From positions 558,001 to 622,000 of the forward strand of contig CP102281.1 in the NCBI GenBank assembly GCA_025150425.1: 64,000 bases of DNA, given 5' to 3'. This DNA is from [Eubacterium] siraeum (GTDB lineage: Bacteria > Bacillota > Clostridia > Oscillospirales > Ruminococcaceae). The notes beneath the pieces are model-generated. The model worked only from the letters and a program-made list of their open reading frames with translations, was not told the origin of the DNA and did not search any database. Positions 1-7,822 of this stretch are shown here, one piece after another. The first letter of the stretch is position 1, and each line of letters opens with the position of its first letter. The position numbers and the translations under genes were made by a program.

Positions 1-969
1 CCGTTTGACACAACAGCTTCCGTAACAAATATCTCCGTAGATTCAGCGGTTATAGAAACATTGCCTCCGTTTAGTAAACCTCAGGAATCCGAACCGGAAA
101 ATGATGATTTCAGCAAATATCAGGAAGCCGAAATTGCATTCAGCGACTACAGCATTGAAGGCAAGTCAACTGTAAAGTACAGCGGCGGTGAGGTAAATTT
201 CAGCTTTGTGTCCGATTCTGCAAAGAATAAATATGATGTAGAGATTGGCTATATGGCATTTATAAACGGTGTGCCTCAAAAGCTGTCGCTGAACGGCTCT
301 GAAAAATCCGAGCTTGTAAGCATTTCACAAAAGCCCGACACAAAGCAGACGGTTACTCTTACCTTTATTCCGGAGATAACAAAAGAATACGAACATGAAA
401 AAATATTGAAAGTAAAGCTGATGACCGTTTTGCACCCGTCTTACAGACCCAAAGACGGCTTTTTAGGCTTCGGAAACGCACATTCCGGACAGTCGTTCTT
501 TGAATTTGAGCTTGAAGCAGACACAGAACCACAGATTATCGACGATTTTACATATTCGTCAGATTGTGAAAGCATTTTAGCAACCGCAAAAGTAAAAGAG
601 GAGTATAATCTGACTGACGCAAAATTATCCGGAACAAATATGATAAGTTTGTTTGATGCAAAGCGTCAGGAACACAGCTTATCTATTGATAAAAGCTCGG
701 ATAAATTGGGCGTTACTCTGCTATTATATGGCGGTGATCCCGATGAATATGCTGTATATTTTTATAAGAACCATGAGCGAATAAAGCTTGGAGAGAACGG
801 TGGTATGAGATTTGCTTCAAAAACCGGTTATATAAATGAGTACAAGGTGACGCTTGACGATGTAAAAGCGGGAGATATAATTTATGCTGTTGAAGTACCG
901 CTGAACGCCGAGGTTGGCTCAATGAATATCCGTAAAAGTATTAGTATTGTGGTTACGGAAAACGAATAA
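1..969 (+). CDS. Unrecognised protein, C-terminal part (runs off the left edge)
   Basis: The frame is open from base 1, so the true start lies outside the window; a TTG at 61 is only an internal codon. The visible 322 residues are hydrophilic and rich in Glu, Lys, Ser and Tyr, with an acidic linker (ESEPENDD) followed by alternating beta-strand-like stretches typical of extracellular beta-sandwich modules. No catalytic motif or membrane segment is visible. It ends in TAA 39 nt before a lipoprotein gene on the same strand, so the two are probably co-transcribed cell-surface proteins. The function is unknown. Confidence 0.7.
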   Translation, partial: PFDTTASVTNISVDSAVIETLPPFSKPQESEPENDDFSKYQEAEIAFSDYSIEGKSTVKYSGGEVNFSFVSDSAKNKYDVEIGYMAFINGVPQKLSLNGSEKSELVSISQKPDTKQTVTLTFIPEITKEYEHEKILKVKLMTVLHPSYRPKDGFLGFGNAHSGQSFFEFELEADTEPQIIDDFTYSSDCESILATAKVKEEYNLTDAKLSGTNMISLFDAKRQEHSLSIDKSSDKLGVTLLLYGGDPDEYAVYFYKNHERIKLGENGGMRFASKTGYINEYKVTLDDVKAGDIIYAVEVPLNAEVGSMNIRKSISIVVTENE

Positions 970-1008
970 GATGACAAAATATATTTCATAAATATCGGAG
1001 GAGCACAA

Positions 1009-2268
1009 ATGAAAAAACGCATTATAACATCTGCACTTGCTTTGGCACTTGCTTTCTCACTTTGTGCTTGTACAGACAATACATCGGCAACGGAAAGCTA
1101 TTCAGACAGTACAAGCGGAACGACCGCATTGGGGAAATCCTCTTTTGAGCAAAGCGGTGACAGCGTTCTTTTACCTGAGAGCGGATATGAAACGAGTAAA
1201 CCGAATCAGGCTGACGAAGACGGAGAAATAATAAACATTTATGACTATATCCCTGTCGGATATGTTGATGAAGAGCAGAGGTATTTGTTGCTGAAAGCAA
1301 ACGCAGATAACTCCTTAAACGATTATACTTGTGATTATGTAGTTTATGACGACAGAGAAAAGAAGGCTGTATATCACTTTACAGTAGGAGGTTACTATGA
1401 TCCGGTATCTGAATCACAGCCTTTTGATTCGGATGTAAAATATAGTGAAGGAATGTTCTCTTTTTCTGCGTGGAACTATTATGTCGATACCGATGAATGT
1501 GAAAGATGGTACGAGGTTACCGATGTGTACGGAAATCTGATATATAAAAGTACAACAAGCAAAACGCAGATAAGTCATTGTACTTATGTTCCTTCCGACG
1601 ACAAGGTATATTACAATGCTTCTGTAAACGATGAATGCTGCTTTTATAAAATGAATTCAGACGGAAGCAATAAAGATAAATTATTCGATGAAAATTTTGC
1701 GGATTTCTATGTGCTTGATAATGAAATAGTGGGTTATTACTGCGAGGGTGAGGCGTTTACCGATGAATTTGACGCTTGCTATTTTTGCATTATGGATAAA
1801 AACGGAAAGATGATACAGCAGATAAACATAGGCCCTTTCAGCAACTGTAACCGCAGGCTTGTAAAGGCGGGAGATTTTATCTGTTTTATGTCGCCGTTTG
1901 ACCCGGAGATAAATCCGGAGTTTTCCGAACGCTCAAACGGAGTTATTTTCTACAATTACAAAACTAACGAGCTGAGAGTACAATATTTTGATAACGAGAT
2001 AGAAAACAGTTATTGTGGGATTACTCCAAACGGTAAATATCTGATAACCTGCGTGCCCAATGATGTCGAAATCGAAGATTCTGCATTATACGGCTATGAT
2101 CGAGGTGATACAACCGTAAATATATATGATACAGCAACCGGTGAGAAGCTGAAATATGAAAAGCTCAGAAAAGAAAATCTCCGACCGTCATATATGAATG
2201 CATTCAATGACAGAGTGGTTTTCATGGACGGATGGAACAAGTCTGTTTATATGATAGATAGCATATAA
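1009..2268 (+). CDS. Predicted lipoprotein of unknown function
   Basis: A 419-residue protein with a lipoprotein signal: MKKR, a hydrophobic run, then lipobox LCAC with the lipidated Cys near residue 21. A Ser/Thr-rich linker follows, as is usual for surface lipoproteins. The rest has repeated short blocks (YDYIPVGYVDEEQRYLLLKA, VYYNASVNDECCFYKMNSDG, VNIYDTATGEKL) that look like beta-propeller strands, so it may be a WD/DPP-like propeller; this is inference from pattern only. Start ATG at 1009 has a good site (GGAGGAGC). It lies directly behind the partial surface protein. Confidence 0.75.
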   Translation: MKKRIITSALALALAFSLCACTDNTSATESYSDSTSGTTALGKSSFEQSGDSVLLPESGYETSKPNQADEDGEIINIYDYIPVGYVDEEQRYLLLKANADNSLNDYTCDYVVYDDREKKAVYHFTVGGYYDPVSESQPFDSDVKYSEGMFSFSAWNYYVDTDECERWYEVTDVYGNLIYKSTTSKTQISHCTYVPSDDKVYYNASVNDECCFYKMNSDGSNKDKLFDENFADFYVLDNEIVGYYCEGEAFTDEFDACYFCIMDKNGKMIQQINIGPFSNCNRRLVKAGDFICFMSPFDPEINPEFSERSNGVIFYNYKTNELRVQYFDNEIENSYCGITPNGKYLITCVPNDVEIEDSALYGYDRGDTTVNIYDTATGEKLKYEKLRKENLRPSYMNAFNDRVVFMDGWNKSVYMIDSI

Positions 2269-2341
2269 ACCGGCGATCGACGGTTGATAAAAAGATGGAG
2301 TTCTTTGCAGGGCTTGAGGGTAAAATCAAGATACGATGAAA

Positions 2342-2384
2342 AAGGGGGCTTGCCATAACACGGTGGCAGGCTCCTTGATTTTTG
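2342..2384 (+). terminator. Intrinsic terminator after the 1009-2268 lipoprotein
   Basis: An imperfect 13-14 bp stem (GGGCTTGCCA pairing with TGGCAGGCTCC, loop near taacacgg) is followed by a T-rich run (gattttt). Confidence 0.6.
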
Positions 2385-2403
2385 AATAAGAATATGTTAT
2401 ACT
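2375..2403 (+). promoter_or_regulatory. Promoter-like pair TTGATT-17-TATACT
   Basis: The -35 TTGATT at 2375-2380 and -10 TATACT at 2398-2403 are 17 bp apart and overlap the tail of the preceding terminator. It could drive the lipoprotein gene at 2819 with a long leader of about 400 nt, or be fortuitous. Confidence 0.4.
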
Positions 2404-2756
2404 GTATAAACAAATAAAGGTTTATGCGGCGAATAGTCGGGGGTATCCGATATGTGCTTCTTCACCGGACAATGAAAACACCCTCGTTTTTTTATGACAA
2501 TTTTTACGACAAATGAGATAAAGTTATGACATCTTATGTGAGGTTATGTACTTTAATGAAAACGGTTTGGATTAACAAAGTAAGGAAAAGAGAGGTTAAA
2601 TCAGGGTATAAGATACTTTCCCTTGAAATCCCGACGATGAAGCCAGAAGTGAAGTAAAATATTTCAAAGTTTTCATATACACCAACATTCAATTAAGGCA
2701 TAATCAGTAGTCCCGACACAAGTATTGTAAGGCAAAAAAGAGAATTGAACAACAAA

Positions 2757-2790
2757 ACAGGGTCTGCAGATTGCCGTCTGCAGACCCTGT
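2757..2790 (+). promoter_or_regulatory. Perfect 14-bp inverted repeat 28 nt before a start codon
   Basis: ACAGGGTCTGCAGA (2757-2770), loop ttgccg, then TCTGCAGACCCTGT (2777-2790): a perfect 14-bp stem. It sits just upstream of the AAAGGAG ribosome site of the gene at 2819. There is no T tract after it, so it may be an mRNA 5' stabilising hairpin, an attenuator arm or a protein-binding operator rather than a simple terminator. Confidence 0.6.
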
Positions 2791-2818
2791 ATTTATATAA
2801 TGTAAAGGAGAGTAAATA

Positions 2819-4753
2819 ATGGGAAATAACGGAAGCACAAGATTGCGTCGTCTGATTTCAATTATTCTGTTATCGTCAATGGCACTAACAATCAGTTCGT
2901 GCAAATCAACAGCGTCAGGTAACAGCAACGAAAATGACACGTCGATTTCCGATTCTGTGATGAGTGACGGATCATCAACCTCAGAGGAGAGTGGTGCTAA
3001 CGGTAATTCATCGCAAACAAGCGGCGAAGCATCCGATATACAGGTAATCAAGCCGAATGGGGAGCAGGAGGAGCTGAATCAGCTTCAAAAGAATTCGGTT
3101 GCTATGCTTAACTATATGACGATGGTTTCACAAAAAATCGAAAATTCAAAAAGCAGCAGAATATTTCTTGAGAAGGTTTACACAGAACTTATCAATAATA
3201 CCGGTCCTGATAAGATAGATAAGACCACCCAGTACAATCTATCGAATATGCTTGACATAATTGAAGATTACAGAATGCTTGATGTCAAACGTGAACGGCT
3301 CAGATATATTTATGATCAGGATAAGGCAAATACGATAAAAGAAGCGCTACCGAGTCCATTGGCGGTTATGAATATAGTTCAATCGTTCGACTGGAAGAAG
3401 ATGGTTGTATCAGTAGCTTACACTGCGGTAGACTCTATCACAAAATACGCCAATGCCAACGATGCACTCGATAAGCAGTTTATGCTGGATGGCTGGAGCC
3501 TTGATGACGAAGAGGCAAAGAATATTCATAAAAACAGAAAACGGGCATTCAACTATATGATAGATATTGTCCGTAATTATGAATTGCCCGGAAATCTCGC
3601 ACTCAGTGAGGAAGACATACAGAGTTTTGTAGAGTATGCTGACAGTGATAATGTGCATAAGAAAATGCAGTTTTTTGAATCCAACAAAGATAAATACCGG
3701 TTTTTCAGCTCATATTGGATAGAACTTGCAGATTGCTATTACGAAACAGAGCAATATTCAAAATGTATTGAGTGCGTTGATACATACGAGAGCGTTTATG
3801 CAGGTATATTCAGAAAGGATTATGAGTATTCACAGTTCCTGCCTAAAGCAATTGTAGCGCTCAAAAATGTGAGCAGTGGCGAGGAATATCGGAAAAAGGC
3901 GGAAAAATACGCTCAGGCTATGGTGGATAACTCAGGCGAAGATGACTGGAGTTTAAGATATTTTGCGGCTCAGACATACATTGATCTTTATGCGCAATAC
4001 AAAGATGAGGCTTACATCAAAAAGGCATATGATATTACTTTGAATAATGTAAACAGTCTTACTAAGAAACAGATTGAACTTAATGACAAATATCTGAATG
4101 AAGTAGAGGATTGCAAACTTGGTGATATGCCTGACACTGCCGATGACAATGAAAAAAGCAAATACGAAAGTCAGAAGAAGGAGTTAGACGAATACAATAA
4201 GTCCATGCGGGAAAAAAGAAAAACCGAGTGTCCGCCCCTGTATGAACCCTTGTCGCTTAACTGTGAGCTTTTGTTTTCGCTGGCAGATAAGATAAATGTC
4301 GGTGAAAGCGAGAAATCAAAGATTGACGGAATACTTAAAAATGAGGGAGAAAGTATATTCCTTACCAAACCGATCAGCGACAAATTTTCGTTTACACAAA
4401 GCGATAAGCAAGATTACGATGCTTCATTAAGCAAGGACGAGCTTGCATTGCCCGCCGATATTCTTTGTGAGGGAGCTACCGTAACCGCAATAATTGAAAA
4501 CGGCGACGATAAAAAGGAATTCAATGATTGGAAAGTATTTAAAGTCGACCGTTCGGACAACGGAATAGATTCATTCAAGGCATATTTGTACAGCGATGAA
4601 ATCAAGCAACATACATGGAGCAAGGACGAAACAGTCAAAATAATTGTTTCTTACGGAATTTCCGAACTGACGACAGAACTTAGCTTTAAGGTTTCCGATT
4701 ACAGCGATGGCTGGCTGTTCATTCCGGGTTCGGTTACATTTGAAAAGATATGA
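2819..4753 (+). CDS. Large predicted lipoprotein of unknown function, helical repeats
   Basis: 644 residues. The signal has Arg residues, a hydrophobic run, and lipobox ISSC, then a long Ser/Asn/Glu linker to about residue 75. The centre (about 100-420) is strongly helical with Tyr/Ala spacing (YWIELADCYYETEQYSKCIE, YAQAMVDNSGEDDWSLRYFA) resembling TPR-like repeats. The C-terminus is beta-rich. No enzyme motif is seen. The start at 2819 has site AAAGGAG. Its stop overlaps the next start (ATGA at 4750-4753), so the two are translationally coupled; a scaffold for the MBL-fold lipoprotein is a reasonable guess. Confidence 0.75.
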   Translation: MGNNGSTRLRRLISIILLSSMALTISSCKSTASGNSNENDTSISDSVMSDGSSTSEESGANGNSSQTSGEASDIQVIKPNGEQEELNQLQKNSVAMLNYMTMVSQKIENSKSSRIFLEKVYTELINNTGPDKIDKTTQYNLSNMLDIIEDYRMLDVKRERLRYIYDQDKANTIKEALPSPLAVMNIVQSFDWKKMVVSVAYTAVDSITKYANANDALDKQFMLDGWSLDDEEAKNIHKNRKRAFNYMIDIVRNYELPGNLALSEEDIQSFVEYADSDNVHKKMQFFESNKDKYRFFSSYWIELADCYYETEQYSKCIECVDTYESVYAGIFRKDYEYSQFLPKAIVALKNVSSGEEYRKKAEKYAQAMVDNSGEDDWSLRYFAAQTYIDLYAQYKDEAYIKKAYDITLNNVNSLTKKQIELNDKYLNEVEDCKLGDMPDTADDNEKSKYESQKKELDEYNKSMREKRKTECPPLYEPLSLNCELLFSLADKINVGESEKSKIDGILKNEGESIFLTKPISDKFSFTQSDKQDYDASLSKDELALPADILCEGATVTAIIENGDDKKEFNDWKVFKVDRSDNGIDSFKAYLYSDEIKQHTWSKDETVKIIVSYGISELTTELSFKVSDYSDGWLFIPGSVTFEKI

Positions 4754-5610
4754 AGAGAAGATTAAAATTATTTATAATTGCGTTATGCACCGTTCTTCTG
4801 TTTACCGCTTGCGGTCAGCAAAGCAGCTATGGCTTTTCTGTAACATTTTTAGATGTCGGACAAGGCGACAGTGCTTTGATCAGCTGTGACGGTCAGTATA
4901 TGCTCATTGACGGAGGACCCGCCTCTGTCGGCGATACGGTCTATGATTATTTAAGGGATAACGGAATAGATCACTTGAATATTTTAGCGATCTCCCACAT
5001 ACACGATGATCATATAGGCGGCATTGAACGTGCATTATCATACGCATCCACAGAAGATATAGTTTTGTGCAATACGGATAAGTACAGTCTTTCGGCATCT
5101 GATGAATCGGATAACGACAGAGAAACTTTTGCAAAAGTAGAGCAACAGCTTTCCGTTAATGATGCAAAAATAGTTGTGCCTAACAAAGGCGCAAAATATA
5201 AGCTGGGCAGTGCTGAAGTTGAAGTGGTAGATGTCGGAGATGATCTGAGCAAGAACGAATCGCTTGTGTTGCTGGTAACCTACGGGCAGACAACGTTTTT
5301 GTTTACGGGCGATATTGAGCATAATATGGAAGAACGGATATGTGAAGATAAAAACGATAATTTTCCCGTTACCTTGCTCAAGGTTTCACACCACGGCTCA
5401 GATACAAGTACGTCTATAAGATTTCTGCGTATGCTTGAACCGAAATATGCTGTCATTTCCGTAGGCAGCAATAACAGGTATAATCACCCGTCCGAGCAGA
5501 CGCTGAGCCGTCTGGATCAGGCTGATGTAAAAGTATACCGGACAGATAAAGACGGTAATATCACAGTGAGGTCGAATGGTACCGATCTGGATATTCAAAC
5601 AAGCAAGTAA
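4750..5610 (+). CDS. Lipid-anchored metallo-beta-lactamase-fold hydrolase, ComEC C-terminal type
   Basis: 286 residues. It starts with a lipoprotein signal (lipobox FTAC near residue 20) and then a ComEC/Rec2-type MBL domain: FLDVGQGDSALI, the metal motif SHIHDDHIGG near residue 80, FTGDIEH, and KVSHHGSD. The metal-binding His and Asp residues are present, so it is probably an active phosphodiesterase or nuclease-like hydrolase. ComEC itself is a membrane channel of much greater length; here only the MBL module is present, attached to the outer face of the membrane. It overlaps the preceding lipoprotein gene by 4 nt. The substrate is unknown: DNA, a nucleotide or a cell-wall phosphodiester are all possible. 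Confidence 0.85.
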   Translation: MKRRLKLFIIALCTVLLFTACGQQSSYGFSVTFLDVGQGDSALISCDGQYMLIDGGPASVGDTVYDYLRDNGIDHLNILAISHIHDDHIGGIERALSYASTEDIVLCNTDKYSLSASDESDNDRETFAKVEQQLSVNDAKIVVPNKGAKYKLGSAEVEVVDVGDDLSKNESLVLLVTYGQTTFLFTGDIEHNMEERICEDKNDNFPVTLLKVSHHGSDTSTSIRFLRMLEPKYAVISVGSNNRYNHPSEQTLSRLDQADVKVYRTDKDGNITVRSNGTDLDIQTSK

Positions 5611-5650
5611 AAACGGGCGTGGAGTTTTTACGGAAAGTAAACAATGCTTT

Positions 5651-5683
5651 AACGGGCAGTTCCTTTGGGATTGCCCGTTTTCT
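5651..5683 (+). terminator. Intrinsic terminator after the MBL lipoprotein
   Basis: Stem AACGGGCA (5651-5658) pairs with TGCCCGTT (5672-5679), and the sequence continues ttctg. Confidence 0.7.
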
Positions 5684-5721
5684 GAAACAGCAAACTATAA
5701 ATCGAAATTTGGAGTGAGATT

Positions 5722-6501
5722 ATGAAAAAAAGAACAGCAATAACTGCGGTTATATTAACGCTTATAATGACATTTATGGAAATGTCCGCTCTGCCGGCAG
5801 CACTGTTTTGTAATATAAAAATTGAGGACATCGATCCGATTTATATTACTTTGATGTTGAATTTTTTATTGGCTTTTGCGATTTGTTGGGTATGCAGAAG
5901 GTTTCTGATGAAGGATTGGCAGTTTGGATTACAGCTTAAAGGCGTTTTATCGGGGCTGATAAAATACGGGTTACCCGCAGTAATTGTGACTGTGGCAGTT
6001 ACATTTGCTTTCTGCATCGGACTTATGCCGTTTGATAATAAACCGACTATATGGAGAGTTGTTATTGAAGGAATTGTATACTACATAGGTGTCGGCATTA
6101 TGGAAGAATTGTACCTGAGAGGTTTGTTGCAGAATATTATTGCAAAGTGGTTCGGGGAAAGAAAAAACGCAATCTTGTATGCGATTTTGATTACTTCTGT
6201 ATTATTTGGCTTAGGTCATATTTTCGGAGCTTTGGGACAGCCGATTGCAACAGTAATAGCTAAAACAGTCTGGGCAACCGCACTCGGCGTTTATTTCGGA
6301 GCGGTCTACGCAGTAAGTAAAAATCTGTGGGTTCCGATCATACTGCACTTAATTATAAATCTGTGCGGTATTCCGTTTTGCTTTTCAACGAATAACCGGT
6401 ACCCGACAATAGCTTTGATAGCTTGTCTTGTATCTTATGTTCTGCTTGCGGTTTATGGCATATATATTCTAAGAAAGAATAACAGTAGGGATAATGCTTG
6501 A
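5722..6501 (+). CDS. CPBP-family intramembrane metalloprotease
   Basis: 259 residues with about seven hydrophobic segments. The CPBP/CAAX-protease signature is present: EELYLRG (the EExxxR motif) near residue 130 and a downstream LGHIFGA with its conserved His near residue 170. Such proteins cleave membrane substrates; in Firmicutes many confer bacteriocin self-immunity or handle peptides. The start is ATG 5722 behind GGAGTGAG. The gene stands alone between two terminators. Confidence 0.85.
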   Translation: MKKRTAITAVILTLIMTFMEMSALPAALFCNIKIEDIDPIYITLMLNFLLAFAICWVCRRFLMKDWQFGLQLKGVLSGLIKYGLPAVIVTVAVTFAFCIGLMPFDNKPTIWRVVIEGIVYYIGVGIMEELYLRGLLQNIIAKWFGERKNAILYAILITSVLFGLGHIFGALGQPIATVIAKTVWATALGVYFGAVYAVSKNLWVPIILHLIINLCGIPFCFSTNNRYPTIALIACLVSYVLLAVYGIYILRKNNSRDNA

Positions 6502-6520
6502 TAATTTTGCTTGTGAGCTT

Positions 6521-6562
6521 GCCCTTTGAGAGAGGATAACTCCCTTTCTTAAAGGGCTTTTC
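6521..6562 (+). terminator. Intrinsic terminator after the CPBP protease
   Basis: GCCCTTT (6521-6527) pairs with AAAGGGC (6551-6557) around an imperfect inner stem and is followed by tttt. Confidence 0.7.
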
Positions 6563-6590
6563 TGTTATACGGATGTTCAGACATAAAGTC

Positions 6591-6647
6591 ACAATTGACT
6601 TGAACACAAAAACCCGCTATAATAAATCTATACAAGCAGGAGGACTT
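6591..6647 (+). repeat. 57-bp direct repeat, copy 1: complete promoter and ribosome site without its gene
   Basis: It contains TTGACT (6595-6600), a 17-bp spacer, TATAAT (6618-6623) and CAGGAGGA (6637-6644). It matches bases 20832-20888 with two mismatches. The second copy drives a GNAT gene; here the ribosome site is followed only by a 25-codon frame (6646-6723) with no recognisable content and a small CCTTTGC/GCAAAGG hairpin at 6671-6688. The two copies bracket the accessory region. Confidence 0.9.
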
Positions 6648-6726
6648 GCTGAAATACCGTGAGCCTGTTGCCTTTGCTATGGCAAAGGTTTTGGTAAAAT
6701 TAAAGAAATCTGAAGAGCGATAAGTA

Positions 6727-6761
6727 ATGTACCTGATATGTCCCGTGTTTCATGGTATAAT
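6727..6761 (+). promoter_or_regulatory. WYL-regulon promoter A: palindromic operator plus -10
   Basis: Left half ATGTACC (6727-6733) is perfect; the right half GTCCCGT (6740-6746) is degenerate. TATAAT lies at 6756-6761, exactly 29 nt after the operator start, as in copies B, C and D. It drives the WYL regulator, so this is probably autoregulation through a weaker site. There is no good -35; the palindrome covers its position. Confidence 0.75.
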
Positions 6762-6816
6762 TAGATTTGGGTACTTTGGACTGAAATATAAATATTTTCA
6801 CAAAGGAGCAGAACCT

Positions 6817-7803
6817 ATGGAAAGCTTTGAACCTAAAAAACTGGCGCTGATACGAATCTGGCAAATCTTGAAAGAGTATAGCGATTGCGACCATCCTCTG
6901 ACTCAGGACGATATTGCAAGGCATCTTGAAAACGACTACGGTATTGTTATAGAACGAAAAGCAATCAGTAGAAACATTTCTCTTCTGAAAGAAGCAGGGG
7001 CTGAAATCGAATCGGGACGAACCGGTAGTTACCTCGAAAGAAGAGATTTTGAAGATTCCGAACTCAAGCTGCTTATTGATGGCGTTCTTTGCAGCAAATA
7101 TATTACTGCTAAGCAATCAAAAGAATTAATAGACAGGCTGTGTGGACTTTCTAACAAATATTTCCGCTCTCATGTAAAGAATATTCATTCGGTCAATGAT
7201 TGGTATAAAACGGATAATCAAGCTTTGTTTTATAATATTGAACTGATTGATACAGCGATCGAAGAAGAAAAGCAAATACATTACGATTATAACAAGTACG
7301 GAGTCGATAAGAAACTCCATAAGTCTTCTCATCAATATATGTCCCCTTATCTGATGATCTTGCATAATCAGCACTATTACCTTATGGCATACAGTGAATA
7401 TTGGGGCAATATGGCGTTTCATAGACTGGACCGAATCACCAATATGAATATTTCAGATAAAAAGGCTACTCCGATCCGTAATGTATCCGGCTATGAAAAC
7501 GGTATCAATTACAAGGAATTGTCCTCTGCTATGCCTTATATGTTTACCGACCGACCAGAGCACATTGACTTTATTGCAGATATTGGAATAATCGACCAGG
7601 TTATCGACTGGTTTGGCAGCGATATTCGCATTGCAAAAACCGATGATGAGGACAAGGTCAGAATCAGCGTCAAGGCAAGCCCAAACGCTATGGTACATTG
7701 GGCGATGCAGTATGCAAATTATGTTGAAATAATCTCACCCGAGCCGCTCAGGATGCGAGTGAAAGAAGCGCTTGAAAATGGGCTGAAGAAGTATCATATG
7801 TAA
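6817..7803 (+). CDS. WYL-domain transcriptional regulator
   Basis: 328 residues. The N-terminal winged helix (about 1-75: LTQDDIARHLENDYGIVIER, RKAISRNISLLKEAG) is followed by a WYL sensor domain (about 150-215: SPYLMILHNQHYYLMAYSE, MAFHRLDRI) and a C-terminal WCX-like region. WYL proteins are often regulators of phage-defence loci and sense nucleic acid or nucleotide ligands. The start is ATG 6817 behind AAAGGAG; an upstream ATG at 6727 lies inside the operator and is upstream of the -10. The DUF262 gene begins 19 nt after the stop, so they form one operon. It is the best candidate to bind the four palindromes at 6727, 12655, 13275 and 19159. Confidence 0.9.
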   Translation: MESFEPKKLALIRIWQILKEYSDCDHPLTQDDIARHLENDYGIVIERKAISRNISLLKEAGAEIESGRTGSYLERRDFEDSELKLLIDGVLCSKYITAKQSKELIDRLCGLSNKYFRSHVKNIHSVNDWYKTDNQALFYNIELIDTAIEEEKQIHYDYNKYGVDKKLHKSSHQYMSPYLMILHNQHYYLMAYSEYWGNMAFHRLDRITNMNISDKKATPIRNVSGYENGINYKELSSAMPYMFTDRPEHIDFIADIGIIDQVIDWFGSDIRIAKTDDEDKVRISVKASPNAMVHWAMQYANYVEIISPEPLRMRVKEALENGLKKYHM

Positions 7804-7822
7804 CAGGAGGGAAGAACATATT

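Larger units (their letters stand above)
2269..2818. other. Intergenic stretch without a convincing gene
   Basis: 550 bp between two lipoprotein genes. It contains a terminator-like hairpin (2342-2384), a promoter-like pair immediately after it (2375-2403), and a perfect inverted repeat just before the next gene (2757-2790). A 43-codon frame at 2526-2657 has no ribosome site and no recognisable motif, so it is not called. Confidence 0.6.

Noticed and set aside
2526-2657. 43-codon frame between lipoprotein genes
   Set aside because: No ribosome site, no recognisable motif, basic and low-complexity composition.
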